This document shows, one piece after another, positions 62,715 to 64,000 of a stretch of 64,000 bases of DNA. The position numbers were made by a program, and so were the translations under genes. This stretch comes from Daucus carota subsp. sativus. Taxonomy: Eukaryota > Streptophyta > Magnoliopsida > Apiales > Apiaceae. Position 1 is the first letter of the stretch, and every line of letters starts with the position of its first letter. The stretch spans positions 44,479,598 through 44,543,597 of the forward strand of contig NC_030385.2 in NCBI RefSeq assembly GCF_001625215.2, given 5' to 3'. Below the pieces are notes generated by a model. It saw only the letters and a program-made list of their open reading frames with translations. It was not told the origin of the DNA and made no database searches.

Positions 62715-64000
62715 TAATACATTGTTTATAAGTTTGTGATATAATTTCATCCACGTAGTCGATAATGCCCAATCTGTGGACGAGAGAGAACCTATACTGT
62801 CTACGTCAAATTGGTAGGCCATTTAAAAGGTAGGGATCTATGGTTTCATTTTTTTGAATCTTTCCTAGCATTTTCCGCTCAAAATATTTTTAAAAAAATG
62901 ATTCAAATATTTTAATTATATATCTGAGACAGCACAGAGCATAATTTGCCAACAATTAGAGCAAGTTGGACTGTTGGAGACTGCTCTACTGAAGTTACGA
63001 ACTGAAGATAACAAGTTGATCGATCCACAGCACGATAATCAATGAATTAACAACAACATCCAGAGTGAACAACAAAGTTGACTAGGCTCCGTGAAGAACA
63101 TGCATGGTCCGATATTTCTACTCGTAACGTTGAACAGCAACTTGCAGTTTTCCAATAGGCCCATTACACGAAAGTCAATAATAACTTTTTAATGAACTTT
63201 GAATAATTAAACGATTGGGTACAGAACTCAGGACTTGGTTTACACTACACGTACTGCGGTCTGGCCAAGATGCCACACAGTAGCAGCAATTATTACGAGT
63301 CTTCTTGACTGAAGTAGGGGAACAGGTCAAATGTCAACGATTTAATAATTAAGTTGAGATATTAGTATGTTGTGATGAAACAATTTAAATAAATGCAATC
63401 GTCAAAATATGGTTTAAGTTTTCTGCTATTAGACCTTAAAATAAAGGTTGTCCAAATGATCAAACACCGGGCTCAGACGGTCAATGATAAAAATATATAT
63501 TATGAATATGTCAAAAATAATTACCGGAAGCAATATGTCAAAATTTGAATTAGTCAGTGTTTGGCTGTATGCTAATCGAAAGAATAAGCAGCAGACATAC
63601 ATAGTAAAATAACCTAACTGTTTACATTATATTTCCGAAATTTCGAGAGGGAAGAGAAAATAAGATGTTTAAAAAAAATATATGTTAAAAATGAATATCA
63701 TTTGTGTCACAGAATTATGAGGGAAGATGGAAGAAAATTTCTCTTTCTTCTTTTTTTCCTTCTCTCTTTAGATCTTTTCACTTTTAAAAAGATGACTATT
63801 TTTGAAAATTCACTAAAATTTATCTTTTTTGTTACATCTCTCCTTAAAAAAAACTCGAAAACACTTCTGGCACAATGCAATTTGATCGTTTTATAGGTTA
63901 TAAATTGTGTAATAGCGTCTTTCCTCTTTATATGTGATTTTATATATTATATTATAAAATAATAATTATTTATTTCATGAATAGTGCGATGATTAAAGAA
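62715..64000. other. AT-rich DNA to the window end
   Basis: Short open frames only, none matching a family I know. No RNA gene or paired repeat ends seen. Confidence 0.4.

Overview
The window is eukaryotic nuclear DNA from a dicot plant. Genes are split by AT-rich introns with GT-AG borders, intergenic DNA is long and very AT-rich, and plant transposable elements are dense. Three gene families are recognisable: an SBP1/BOI-type RING E3 ligase, a class B heat shock factor of the HSFB4 type, and five divergent FAD2-like desaturases in tandem. Large divergent FAD2 families that make acetylenic lipids are a known hallmark of Apiales (carrot, parsley, celery), so an Apiaceae or close relative is my best guess. 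That is an inference from gene content only.

Layout. 0.3-1.9 kb: truncated FAR1/MULE-type gene (minus strand) with a Harbinger-like MITE in its putative intron. 2.0-2.45 kb: long hairpin. 2.98-5.58 kb: SBP1-like gene in four exons (plus). 5.6-20.3 kb: about 14.7 kb without a recognisable gene, holding small hAT, Stowaway-like and other repeats. 20.3-21.6 kb: HSFB4 in two exons (plus). 21.6-29 kb: GA-rich microsatellite, several Stowaway-like MITEs and a gypsy fragment. 29-57 kb: five intact FAD2-like genes, all on the minus strand, at 29.1, 41.5, 47.9, 52.3 and 55.6 kb. The DNA between them holds two related elements flanked by (TA)n, a TRIM retroelement and a diverged relative, a poly(A)-tailed retroposed insertion with a long target-site duplication, a Helitron and two Mutator-type MITEs. 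57.5-61.5 kb: complete CACTA element (TSD TTA) carrying exon fragments of a V-ATPase subunit A gene and a hypersensitive-induced-reaction (HIR) gene. 61.5-64 kb: AT-rich DNA with one more Stowaway-like MITE.

How it fits together. The five desaturases share promoter layout (TATA box, short 5'UTR), a 5'UTR intron in four of five, three histidine boxes and an ER-retrieval C-terminus. They are products of repeated tandem duplication and fall into two subgroups: genes 1, 4 and 5, and genes 2 and 3. All are full length and free of stops, so the array looks functional. Box 1 (HECGHN), box 2 (HHRHH) and the usual LQHTH loop (LQHTN here) all differ from housekeeping FAD2, which suggests a specialised fatty-acid modification such as a step of C18 polyacetylene synthesis. 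The exact reaction cannot be read from sequence. SBP1 and HSFB4 are unrelated neighbours.
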